From Levilactobacillus cerevisiae (GTDB lineage: Bacteria > Bacillota > Bacilli > Lactobacillales > Lactobacillaceae): DNA of 64,000 nt. This document shows positions 28,419-35,637 of this stretch, one piece after another. Every line of letters starts with the position of its first letter. Position 1 is the first letter of the stretch. The DNA lies in contig NZ_RHNN01000003.1 of NCBI RefSeq assembly GCF_003946245.1, positions 62,001 to 126,000 of the forward strand, given 5' to 3'. The translations under genes were made by a program, and so were the position numbers. The notes beneath the pieces were generated by a model, which ran no database searches, was not told where the DNA came from, and worked only from the letters and a program-made list of their open reading frames with translations.

Positions 28419-29012
28419 ATGGGAAGGTTAACACTCATTACGGGCGGCGCCAAAAGCGGCAAGTCGGCGTTTGCTGAGAGCCAGTGTCCGGCAGATCAAT
28501 CGGTCTGCTACGTGGCGACGGGGGTGGTCAAACATCCTGATGCGGAAATGCAGCTGCGGATCAAACGCCATCAACAGCGGCGACCGGCACAGTGGGTGAC
28601 GGCCGAACGCTATCGCCAGGTGGATGACCTGTTAGCGACCGATCCCTACCGTGATTATCTGGTGGACGACGCGACGATGCTGACGACGAATTTGTTTTAT
28701 GATTTGGTGGCTGACCTCGCGACGGCACAGCAGGACCCGGATTTCGATCACGTGTTGGCGCAGGCCAGTCGTGAAGATTTGGCGCACATTCGCAAGCAAA
28801 TTTTGGACGAATGGCAACGGATCATTCAGGTTGTGGCGACCCACGACATTCACGTGATCGTGGTGACCAACGAAGTGGGTTTAGGCATTGTGCCGGCGAC
28901 GTTGCAGACGCGGTTGCTGCGCGATTTGTATGGCGAAGTGAATCAACGCTTAGCACGAGCAGCGACGGCGGTGACCTTCGTCGTGAGCGGGTTGCCACAG
29001 CGGCTCAAGTAG
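28419..29012 (+). CDS. cobU: Adenosylcobinamide kinase / adenosylcobinamide-phosphate guanylyltransferase
   Basis: Phosphorylates adenosylcobinamide and transfers GMP to give adenosylcobinamide-GDP. P-loop LITGGAKSGKSAFAE at residues 5-19, YVATGVV, IKRHQQRRP with the guanylylated histidine region, and the C-terminal TNEVGLGIVP followed by DLYGEVNQRLA. 197 residues, typical. GGAGGCGA precedes the ATG. CobS, which would use its product, is not encoded next to it or anywhere in this window. Confidence 0.92.
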   Translation: MGRLTLITGGAKSGKSAFAESQCPADQSVCYVATGVVKHPDAEMQLRIKRHQQRRPAQWVTAERYRQVDDLLATDPYRDYLVDDATMLTTNLFYDLVADLATAQQDPDFDHVLAQASREDLAHIRKQILDEWQRIIQVVATHDIHVIVVTNEVGLGIVPATLQTRLLRDLYGEVNQRLARAATAVTFVVSGLPQRLK

Positions 29013-29018
29013 GGAGGG

Positions 29019-29723
29019 ATGGCGTTGGCATGGTTGTTAACGTATCCGCAGGAACGGGTCGCGCGACCGTTGCAGGAGCAATTGGCCGCGCACACAACGA
29101 TTGTGTATGCCCCGCTGCGAGAGTTGGTGCCAACAGAGCTAACGGCGGCGCAACGAACACAGATTGCGGCGAGCACGGCGTTGGTGCTGACCAGTCACTT
29201 TGGGGTCACCACGTATTTAGCAAAATGGGCCCGCGTAAATACGACCGCGACGATCTACGTGCTGAGCACCAAGATGGCCGAGATGTTGCGGGCGGTGCCC
29301 AATCCAATAGTCGTGGCGGCAACGGAGAGTCAACGGGGGTTGATTGCGCCGCTCAGTCACTTGCCAGCGACGGCTAGACTGACGTGGTTGTTGGGCGATC
29401 ACGCCCAGCGCCTGCCAGAATTGCGGCTGGGAATACCAGTGGTAATCTACCGCAATCGGTGGTCCCCGGCGGATGAAGCGGCGATTGTGAAGCGACTGCG
29501 ACCGGAGACGTTTGACAAGGTGCTGGTGACCAGTCCAAGTAATTGGCAACGGCTACGTACGTTGCAAGCACAATTGCCGGCGGCGGGCTGGCAGCAAGCG
29601 ACGTACTACGTGCTGGGTGACACCACGGCGGCAGCGTTGCGAGCGGACGGCATTTCGGCAGTGAAACCACGGACGAAGCAAGACGTCTTGGCGCAGGTGA
29701 TTGCGGAGATGTGTGGGTATTAG
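29019..29723 (+). CDS. hemD: Uroporphyrinogen III synthase (second copy)
   Basis: 234-residue stand-alone HemD-type protein that would close hydroxymethylbilane with D-ring inversion. The family is poorly conserved; the visible features are two alternating alpha/beta halves, LVLTSHFGVTTYL, VIYRNRW, DKVLVTSPSNWQRL and a C-terminal YYVLGDTTAAALRADGI, the usual late signature. AGGGAGGG lies directly against the ATG at 29019, so the TTG at 29025 may be the true start. It is the last gene of the operon and duplicates the HemD domain of CobA-HemD. Confidence 0.8.
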   Translation: MALAWLLTYPQERVARPLQEQLAAHTTIVYAPLRELVPTELTAAQRTQIAASTALVLTSHFGVTTYLAKWARVNTTATIYVLSTKMAEMLRAVPNPIVVAATESQRGLIAPLSHLPATARLTWLLGDHAQRLPELRLGIPVVIYRNRWSPADEAAIVKRLRPETFDKVLVTSPSNWQRLRTLQAQLPAAGWQQATYYVLGDTTAAALRADGISAVKPRTKQDVLAQVIAEMCGY

Positions 29724-29742
29724 CAGTATATTTGGACGACAT

Positions 29743-29776
29743 AAAGGGCCTGGGACAGATGCCCCAGGCCCTTTAC
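29743..29776 (+). terminator. Terminator of the cobalamin operon
   Basis: Perfect 12-bp stem AAAGGGCCTGGG (29743-29754) / CCCAGGCCCTTT (29763-29774). The T-run is short (TTT inside the stem), so termination may be incomplete. Confidence 0.7.
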
Positions 29777-29820
29777 GATATATGATTGTTTAAGTTGGAT
29801 ATAAGACTTGTTTAAGTAGG

Positions 29821-30048
29821 CCGGCTTACCGTTCGCCAAATTTTAGGCTGGAACGCTGTGGGTAAGAGTGTGGCAGATGGCGGTTAGCTGGTGAGCATTA
29901 ACGGTGATAACCGAATAATCCTGGGCTTGGATTGTTTGGTTATCAGTGTTAAGCGGAGCCAGTTGCCATCTGACACACGTTTCGACAATGAAAAGTTGGC
30001 GAACCAAATCCCACGGCTGAGCCTAAATTTGGCGAACGCACGCCTACG
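29821..30048. repeat. R1 dispersed element, copy 3, containing a PAL-A element
   Basis: Arms CGTTCGCCAAATTTTAGGCT and AGCCTAAATTTGGCGAACG are complementary apart from one extra T. Between the GCTGTGGG and CCCACGGC inner arm ends, the usual R1 interior is replaced by the 111-bp PAL-A palindrome. The extended arms use CGTTCGCC/GGCGAACG where copy 2 uses GTGAGAA/TTCTCAC, so each copy keeps its own pairing. No gene is present. Confidence 0.8.
29868..29978. repeat. PAL-A palindromic element, copy 2 (nested in R1)
   Basis: 111 bp, same length as the 2.1-kb copy. Outer arms GTGTGGCAGATGGC and GCCATCTGACACAC pair apart from one position; inner stem TGATAACC pairs with GGTTATCA, and a further GGATT/AATCC pair lies at the tip. 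Flanked by AAGAGTGTG and TTTCGACAATG. Confidence 0.8.
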
Positions 30049-30133
30049 TTGTTGCAATGCCGCTAAACGACAAATGTCGAATGGTAAATGTAGCGTGGCA
30101 GAGATGGACACCGACAAAATGGTAAAATACCAT

Positions 30134-30326
30134 GCTAGCCGGAGGAGGCTGGAGGTGGAGGTAGCTGTGACAACGGCGTTAGCTGAGTGATTTACTCAGG
30201 TTACGCCGTGGGACGAGTTTGGAGACTGATGGTTTTTATCAGTCTTCAAACCGAGCCGGAGGACCGTTCCTTAGGCCGCAGGCGGTCCCCATAGCAACCG
30301 GAACCTCCAGCAGCCGCAGGCGAATG
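30134..30326. repeat. R3 multi-hairpin dispersed element, copy 1
   Basis: About 190 bases that fold into an outer stem CTGGAGGT/ACCTCCAG enclosing three hairpins: ACGGCGTTAGCTGAG..CTCAGGTTACGCCGT, GTTTGGAGACTGAT..ATCAGTCTTCAAAC and GGACCG..CGGTCC. A close copy is at 48088-48279 and a remnant at 53181-53221. It ends 12 bases before the stop of the minus-strand AraC gene and starts 85 bases after an R1 copy. Confidence 0.75.
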
Positions 30327-30337
30327 GTTAGGTAGGA

Positions 30338-31393
30338 TTAGTAAATGTTGTCGGTGTAGATCCACTGGACCACGGAGCAGGTGTCGGCCAGAATTTCGCT
30401 GGCCGGCGTTGGTGGCTGCACGCAGTCGACCAGGTAGATCCAACCACTTTGGTGCGGCAGATTCATCAGGTTGCCGATGGCGCCGATGAACGGATAGCCG
30501 TTGGCCAGCTGGGTCATGAATTTAATCTGATGGTCGTCGAAAAATTGCTTGGTGATGTCATAGATTGTGGCATGGGGATCACAAGTGGCAGGCCGGGGGA
30601 CCGTGTAAACCTGTTGCACGCCGCTCTTTTCTTTACGATAAGTGGACGGCGTGACCTGCGTGATCCGCTTGAAAGCGCGGGTAAAGTAACTGGTTTGTGA
30701 AAAGCCAAGATTGCTGGCAATCTGCTGAACATCGGCGTCTGTCAGGCAGAGTTCTGCCTGGGCTTGCGCAATTTTCCGATACAGAACGTAGTCACCGAAG
30801 TTCACGTGGAGGGTCTGCTTAAAGCGCCGGCTGAGGTAGGAGCTGGATAGATAGACCTGATTGGCTGCCTGATCGAGTGAAATGGGCTCGTCTAAGTGTT
30901 CGCCGACAAAATTGATGGTCTGGGTGATGATGTCTTTGGTTGGTGAGGGACGGGAAACAGCCGGGGCGACGGGCGTCGTGAGCGTATCGGGAAAATAGTG
31001 ATGGCTCACCTGGGTCAACAGTTGCGTCAGGGAAAGTGTTTGGTTGGGTGGTAGAGACGCCCAGACGGACACGCTAGCCGCGGTGGGGAGGGCCTGGGTC
31101 ATCGTTTGCTCAAGGTAACTCCGGCAAAGGTCTAGGCGTGCGGCCGTGACGTGGGTGGTGTCACAAATGGCAAACCCGAATAGGTGATAGTTTAGTGCAG
31201 CTGGGAATAGTGTGACTTGTTTGAATTTGATATCTGTAATGGCTTCTTGGAAGGATGAATAAATCGTTTGATCCTTAATAAGGGTGCCATCCAGGCTGAA
31301 GAAAGCCGTTGGAATTTGTGTTAATTTAACAAATCCATCAATGGCAATGGCGATATCGCTGAGATTTTCGCGTTTAAAAAGTGGCGTTAACAT
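30338..31393 (-). CDS. AraC-family regulator, candidate PocR-like activator of the cobalamin genes
   Basis: 351 residues. The C-terminal third of the regulatory core (about residues 160-260) is a complete AraC DNA-binding domain: TINFVGEHLDEPISLDQAA, YLSSSYLSRRFKQ, FGDYVLYRKIAQAQ and IASNLGFSQTSYFTRAFKR. The N-terminal 140 residues could be a diverged PocR-type sensor. After the AraC domain there is an unusual extra C-terminal segment of about 90 residues. CGGAGG precedes the ATG. Position at the end of the cobalamin operon, divergent from cobC, suggests but does not prove control of these genes. Confidence 0.75.
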   Translation of the reverse strand: MLTPLFKRENLSDIAIAIDGFVKLTQIPTAFFSLDGTLIKDQTIYSSFQEAITDIKFKQVTLFPAALNYHLFGFAICDTTHVTAARLDLCRSYLEQTMTQALPTAASVSVWASLPPNQTLSLTQLLTQVSHHYFPDTLTTPVAPAVSRPSPTKDIITQTINFVGEHLDEPISLDQAANQVYLSSSYLSRRFKQTLHVNFGDYVLYRKIAQAQAELCLTDADVQQIASNLGFSQTSYFTRAFKRITQVTPSTYRKEKSGVQQVYTVPRPATCDPHATIYDITKQFFDDHQIKFMTQLANGYPFIGAIGNLMNLPHQSGWIYLVDCVQPPTPASEILADTCSVVQWIYTDNIY

Positions 31394-31506
31394 TGGTGCC
31401 TCCGATCGTGATAATCCCTAAGTAGATTATACATCCTAGCATAACATGGATTTTGGCTGAGTTATATTCCCAATTTAATATAGGAGTCGAACGTAGAGGT
31501 GAGTAC

Positions 31507-32133
31507 ATGACAACGTTTTACGTCGTTCGTCACGGCCAAACGTGGGCGAACCAAGCAGGAAAAAAACAGGGAATTCTGGATACGGCGGAAACTATGCTGA
31601 CACCACAGGGAATGTTGCAGGCGCGGCAGTTGCGTGCAGCTTTTCCAGTGGCGGAGATGGCTGGAATTATTTGTAGTCCGTTGCAACGAGCACGTCAAAC
31701 AGCCAAAATTTTAAATGAATTCGCCCAGTGTCCAGTAGAAATTTCACCGGAGATTGTGGAACTTTCATACGGGGCATGGAATGGCTGTATGACGCGTGAT
31801 TTGATGGCAAGGTATCCGGCGGCCTTTGACGCCAGAACGCAAGAGGTGACGGCGACATACACGCACACGGTGGCCGGAGAAAGCATGGCGGCTGTCCGCC
31901 AACGCATTCAACACTTTGTCAGGGAGACTGTGACGGCTAGGCCAAACGACAAGCTGTTAATTGTGGGCCACGGTTGGACGGTTAAAATGCTGCTATTGTT
32001 GGCATTGAACGGCGATAACGGCGCAGGGATGGTCGACCCGGTGAACGCGAGTGTGACGCGAATTGAGGTGGACCCGGCGACGTTGCGGTGTTATTTGGAT
32101 TATTATAACCGGGGGTTGGAGACGGAGTTCTAA
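31507..32133 (+). CDS. cobC: Histidine phosphatase, CobC-like
   Basis: 208-residue phosphoglycerate-mutase-superfamily enzyme. The catalytic motif VVRHGQTWANQAG is at residues 5-17, LTPQGMLQARQL follows, SPLQRARQTAKIL holds the second arginine and LLIVGHGWTVKMLLLL the second histidine. In a cobalamin context it could remove the 5'-phosphate of alpha-ribazole or adenosylcobalamin phosphate, but the family includes many unrelated phosphatases. The ATG at 31507 follows AGAGGTGAG; a TTG 54 bases upstream lacks such a site. It is divergent from the AraC gene. Confidence 0.65.
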   Translation: MTTFYVVRHGQTWANQAGKKQGILDTAETMLTPQGMLQARQLRAAFPVAEMAGIICSPLQRARQTAKILNEFAQCPVEISPEIVELSYGAWNGCMTRDLMARYPAAFDARTQEVTATYTHTVAGESMAAVRQRIQHFVRETVTARPNDKLLIVGHGWTVKMLLLLALNGDNGAGMVDPVNASVTRIEVDPATLRCYLDYYNRGLETEF

Positions 32134-32160
32134 GGGCCGATAGTTAATTTTAGGCGGGTT

Positions 32161-32206
32161 AAAAGGACAGGCACCATTACCAAGTGGTATGGCATCTGTC
32201 CTTTTT
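32161..32206 (+). terminator. Intrinsic terminator after cobC
   Basis: AAAAGGACAG pairs with CTGTCCTTTT, enclosing a second stem (GCACCATTACC / GGTATGGC region), followed by a T-run. Confidence 0.8.
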
Positions 32207-32283
32207 GATTCGAACGTAGTCGACTGCGAATCCCAGACATAAGGAAGTAAATAGATTTTTTCCTTTGTGTGTTGGCGAATCCA

Positions 32284-33042
32284 TTATAGAAATTTGAGGA
32301 TATCCTTTTGAGCCCGCTTGGCAAAGTTAATAAAGGAACCTTGTCTGTCAATTGACATGCGGTACTTTGGCGTTGTAATTGAGAAGGCGCCGTATAGGCG
32401 ATTGTTTTTCTTCAATGAAAACCCAATGCAGTAGACGTCTGGTTCATTTTCCTCATTATCAATCGAGTAACCGCGTTCGCGAACTAGGGCAAGGTCTTCT
32501 TTCAACTTCTCTTGATCCGTAATTGTGTTCGGACCAACTTGTTTTAAGGGACCAACGTGGGAAAAGTAATCATTTAGTTCCTGAGCATCGAGGGTGGCTA
32601 ACATCGCCTTGCCCATTGAGGAGGAGTAAAGATTCATCTGGCCACCAATTTGAGACTTCAAATTGACACTCTGTGTACTTTCATATTTTTCTATTAGGGA
32701 GACACGATGATTGGCGATGACTCCAAGGTTGATGGTTTCAGAAGTTTCGTCCCTTAATTTTGAAAGCGGAATTTTAGTCATTGCACGAATATCAAAACTG
32801 GCGGCAACCCTTTGTCCATAACGAAAGAGTTCCATTCCTAATTTGTAACTTTTATCGTCCTCAGTCCGACTCACCAGGCCTAAAACATCAAGCGTCGTCA
32901 ATATTTTGGATGCTGTTGAGCTAGTCATATTTGTGCCATCGCTTATTTCTTTTAACGTCGGATTAGAGTCTGTTTGGGCAATGAAGTCCATAATTTCCTT
33001 TGCACGTACTAAAACCGTGCCATATAATTTATCAGCTGACAT
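32284..33042 (-). CDS. IclR-family regulator, probable regulator of the ketodeoxygluconate genes
   Basis: 252 residues. N-terminal winged helix (about 1-60): LVRAKEIMDFIAQ, TLKEISDGTNMTSSTASKILTTL. The C-terminal effector domain has LYSSSMGKAMLATL and YSIDNEENEPDVYCIGFSL, standard for IclR/KdgR proteins. The ATG at 33042 has GGGGTGA eight bases upstream; an upstream in-frame ATG would add 22 residues without a good site. In many bacteria IclR-type KdgR binds 2-keto-3-deoxygluconate; the adjacent kdu and kdg genes support that role here. Confidence 0.85.
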   Translation of the reverse strand: MSADKLYGTVLVRAKEIMDFIAQTDSNPTLKEISDGTNMTSSTASKILTTLDVLGLVSRTEDDKSYKLGMELFRYGQRVAASFDIRAMTKIPLSKLRDETSETINLGVIANHRVSLIEKYESTQSVNLKSQIGGQMNLYSSSMGKAMLATLDAQELNDYFSHVGPLKQVGPNTITDQEKLKEDLALVRERGYSIDNEENEPDVYCIGFSLKKNNRLYGAFSITTPKYRMSIDRQGSFINFAKRAQKDILKFL

Positions 33043-33159
33043 TCTTTTCACCCCGTTAGCATCTCTACAAGCAGATGCCACTTTTGAATTCATAATACCT
33101 AATTTCAAGATAAATGTAAATGAATGTTAACTATTATCGCGTCGGGCATTTGAAAATAA

Positions 33160-33200
33160 AAACCAAAAAGGCCAAAAATTAACTGAATTTTTGGCCTTTT
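33160..33200 (-). terminator. Terminator after the TIM-barrel gene
   Basis: Perfect 15-bp stem AAAAGGCCAAAAATT (33166-33180) / AATTTTTGGCCTTTT (33186-33200). Read on the minus strand it ends with a T-run. Confidence 0.85.
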
Positions 33201-33231
33201 AAATGATTATTAAAGAGTTGATAATTAGGCT

Positions 33232-33972
33232 TTAATTATTAATAAGTAAATCAATCCCGTGATTAATTTCATCGTCACTTGCTGGGTATTCTAAGGCAAC
33301 TGGTAAATTTTTGGGTAAAATTTCCAGAGCCGAATGCCAATCAATTACACCAGTATCCAAAGAGACAACCTGTGGTTTTTTGCCACCTAAAACATCATTT
33401 TTCACATGAATGTAGCGTGTATATGGGCTGAGAGATTTTGCGGCGTCGAGTTCATTCTCATTAACGAAGCGCCAGTTGCCAAGATCAAAAACAAACTTAA
33501 TGTCGAGATCACTGTCCTTAGCGGCATTCAAGAATTTCAGAATGTTTTTGGTACTCCCGTTAGCAATTGATTGATCATTTTCAACATTGAATTCAATGTC
33601 AGATTCTGCGTACTCACGGAGTGCTGAATGCAAGTCACCACTGAATTTGTCAAAACCACCAATGTTCATTTTGAGTGAACTAACACCCATAGATTTTGCC
33701 TCGGCAAAGTATGTAGATAGTTCCGGATTCAGATCGCCATTATCTGTGAAAATGGTTTCTGGCACACTGTAGAACAGTTTTAATTGGTGTTCAGAAACAA
33801 AATTCTTGATGTCATTAGCTTCTTTTGCTGGGTCGTCAAAGAACTCTCGCCGAACCTCAGCCTGTTGAATACCAAAATTAACAACCCGCTTCAGCATGTT
33901 GAGTTGTGATTCACCGTTATCGTGTTGCTGATTGAAAACCAATGTGTTTAATACAATGTTTTTCTTGTCCAT
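33232..33972 (-). CDS. Sugar phosphate isomerase/epimerase-like TIM-barrel protein
   Basis: 246 residues of the AP endonuclease 2 / xylose isomerase-like fold. Metal-ligand positions can be placed at EVRREFFDD (about 39), SSLKMNIGG, IEFNVENDQS (about 128), KFVFDLGNWRF (about 160), YIHVKND (about 188) and VALEYP (about 229), at the spacing of the family. The reaction is unknown; it may epimerise or isomerise a uronic-acid derivative, since its neighbours handle ketodeoxygluconate. GGAGG precedes the ATG. Confidence 0.75.
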   Translation of the reverse strand: MDKKNIVLNTLVFNQQHDNGESQLNMLKRVVNFGIQQAEVRREFFDDPAKEANDIKNFVSEHQLKLFYSVPETIFTDNGDLNPELSTYFAEAKSMGVSSLKMNIGGFDKFSGDLHSALREYAESDIEFNVENDQSIANGSTKNILKFLNAAKDSDLDIKFVFDLGNWRFVNENELDAAKSLSPYTRYIHVKNDVLGGKKPQVVSLDTGVIDWHSALEILPKNLPVALEYPASDDEINHGIDLLINN

Positions 33973-34040
33973 GATAGGGCCTCCAAATTTATTATTAAAG
34001 CATGCCTATAGTAATCGCTTACAAAACAATATGTCAAATA

Positions 34041-34099
34041 AAAAAATACTGATTAATAATCAGATTCCTGCTAGAATCGTGATTAAATCAGTATTTTTT
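34041..34099 (-). terminator. Terminator after the small minus-strand gene
   Basis: AAAAAATACTGATT (34041-34054) is exactly complementary to AATCAGTATTTTTT (34086-34099), with a 31-base loop. It works for the minus-strand gene ending at 34112. Confidence 0.75.
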
Positions 34100-34111
34100 G
34101 ACTCGAGAAAA

Positions 34112-34387
34112 TTATTTTTTCAAGGGGCTGAAGTCAGATCTCTGAGAAATTAGTTTGAGAAATTCAGTCATTGACAAGTCCTCAACCTTTTTTTGAGTGC
34201 CATCCAGAAACTCACTGGCCTCGGAAGAGTTAAATTGCTCGATCAGCACGTATGCCGTTAGATAAGCGAAAAGCTGTTCTTTTGCCTTATCCTGGGTGTT
34301 TGCTTTAGAGATGTCATCTTTGGCAATGGAGTCAACAAAGTGATAGGCAAATTCTTTGGGATCGATATGAATCTTTTGTGTACGCAT
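34112..34387 (-). CDS. Small hypothetical protein
   Basis: 91 residues, not recognised. The protein is soluble and helix-rich by composition (KEFAYHFVDSIAKDDISK, QLFAYLTAYVLIEQF, SMTEFLKLISQRSDF). A strong TTAGGAGG site lies eight bases before the ATG and an exact stem-loop terminator follows, so it is a real gene. It is divergent from kduI and shares the control region with the cre site, so it is probably expressed with the uronate genes. Confidence 0.65.
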   Translation of the reverse strand: MRTQKIHIDPKEFAYHFVDSIAKDDISKANTQDKAKEQLFAYLTAYVLIEQFNSSEASEFLDGTQKKVEDLSMTEFLKLISQRSDFSPLKK

Positions 34388-34477
34388 GTTTTAAAGCCTC
34401 CTAATCTCTTAACAGTATTAATCTTACAGCTTTGAAATGTCAGGTCAAGATTGACAGTTTGTGCACAATGAAAATGT

Positions 34478-34528
34478 GGAAATAACTTCCGGATTGACGG
34501 GGAACAGGATATTTCCAATCAGGAAATC
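34478..34528. promoter_or_regulatory. Candidate operator palindromes between the small gene and kduI
   Basis: GGAAATAACTTCC (34478-34490) and ATTTCCAATCAGGAAAT (34511-34527) are two imperfect or perfect palindromes with the same TTCC/GGAA half-sites. They lie upstream of a -35/-10 pair for the kdu genes. They could be sites for the IclR regulator; this is inference. Confidence 0.35.
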
Positions 34529-34555
34529 GTTAATGATTGTCAAGAAATGAACTAG

Positions 34556-34585
34556 TTGACAGAAGTGGACGGCTACTCACATAAA
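34556..34585 (+). promoter_or_regulatory. Candidate promoter of the kduI operon
   Basis: TTGACA (34556-34561), exact -35 consensus, with CATAAA (34580-34585) 18 bases further. The perfect cre at 34634 lies downstream of it. Confidence 0.45.
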
Positions 34586-34633
34586 TTTTAAAAAATATTT
34601 TTTTGCCTGTAAACAGCGTCTTCTCGGCTTTTG

Positions 34634-34648
34634 TTGAAAGCGTTTTCT
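34634..34648. promoter_or_regulatory. Catabolite-responsive element of the kdu/kdg operon
   Basis: TTGAAAGCGTTTTCT matches WTGNAANCGNWNNCW at every fixed position. It lies 115 bases upstream of kduI, downstream of the candidate promoter, where CcpA would block elongation. Confidence 0.65.
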
Positions 34649-34762
34649 TACTTTAGCGAAAAGCATCCAGAAAAAAGCTTGCTTTTTAACGCGTTAGGAT
34701 ATATGCTGATTTTGTCAAAAAGGAAACGCGATTTCCAAATAAGAAAATTGGAGGAAACAAAC

Positions 34763-35608
34763 ATGGCATTTAGCATGGTAACGAAGTACGCACACAGTCC
34801 TAAGGATATTGACCATTACAACACGGATGAATTACGTGATCAATTCTTAATGGAAAAGATTTTCAACCCAGGCGACGTTTTGTTGACTTATACATACAAC
34901 GACCGGATGATCTTCGGTGGTGTTACACCAGTTGACAAGCCTCTTTCAATTGCATTGAGTAATGAATTGGGCGTGGAATACTTCTTACAACGTCGTGAAC
35001 TTGGTTTCATCAACATCGGTGGCGAAGGTAAAGTTACGATTGATGGTAAAGAAGAAGCAATTGCACCTCATGATGGCTATTACATCAGCATGGGTACTAA
35101 GGATGTTCAATTCGAATCTGTAGATCCTAAGAAGCCAGCTAAGTTCTACGTTGTTTCTACGCCAGCTCACCGTGCATATCCATCCAAGAAGTTGTCTTAC
35201 AAAGACGCTATCGCAATGCCTATTGGTGACCAAGAGCACATGAACAAGCGGACTATCCACAAGTACATTGATGCTTCTATCATGGATACCTGCCAATTAC
35301 AAATGGGTTACACCGTTCTTGAACCAGGTAATTCATGGAACACAATGCCAGCGCATACCCATGCACGTCGGATGGAAACTTACCTTTACACTGAATTCGG
35401 CTCAAAGGATACTCGTGTTGCTCACTTCATGGGAACTCCAGAAAACACGAAGCATATCTGGTTGGAACCTGACCAAGCCGTTGTAAACCCAAGTTACTCT
35501 ATCCACTGTGGCTTTGGTACAACGAACTACTCATTCATCTGGGCTATGTGTGGCGAAAACCAAACTTACGATGACATGGATCCAGTTGAAATGCATCAAT
35601 TACGGTAA
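34763..35608 (+). CDS. kduI: 5-dehydro-4-deoxy-D-glucuronate isomerase
   Basis: Cupin-type zinc enzyme that converts 5-keto-4-deoxyuronate to 3-deoxy-D-glycero-2,5-hexodiulosonate, after cleavage of pectin or glycosaminoglycan unsaturated uronides. The zinc region PAHTHARRMETYLYTE (about residues 195-210) and SIHCGFGTTNYSFIWAMCGEN near the C terminus are conserved. 281 residues from the ATG at 34763, which follows TTGGAGGAAA; in-frame codons up to 34631 lie across the cre and are rejected. First gene of the operon, 29 bases before kduD. Confidence 0.92.
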   Translation: MAFSMVTKYAHSPKDIDHYNTDELRDQFLMEKIFNPGDVLLTYTYNDRMIFGGVTPVDKPLSIALSNELGVEYFLQRRELGFINIGGEGKVTIDGKEEAIAPHDGYYISMGTKDVQFESVDPKKPAKFYVVSTPAHRAYPSKKLSYKDAIAMPIGDQEHMNKRTIHKYIDASIMDTCQLQMGYTVLEPGNSWNTMPAHTHARRMETYLYTEFGSKDTRVAHFMGTPENTKHIWLEPDQAVVNPSYSIHCGFGTTNYSFIWAMCGENQTYDDMDPVEMHQLR

Positions 35609-35637
35609 TCACTTAATTTTTCGGAGGTAAATTTAAT

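Noticed and set aside
28811-29377. A 188-codon plus-strand frame across cobU and hemD
   Set aside because: It is a GC-driven shadow of two clear genes, with low-complexity Gly/Arg/Val-rich composition.
34631-34762. Longer KduI start giving 45 extra N-terminal residues
   Set aside because: That stretch contains the cre site and lacks a ribosome site; the ATG at 34763 has GGAGG and matches the family length.
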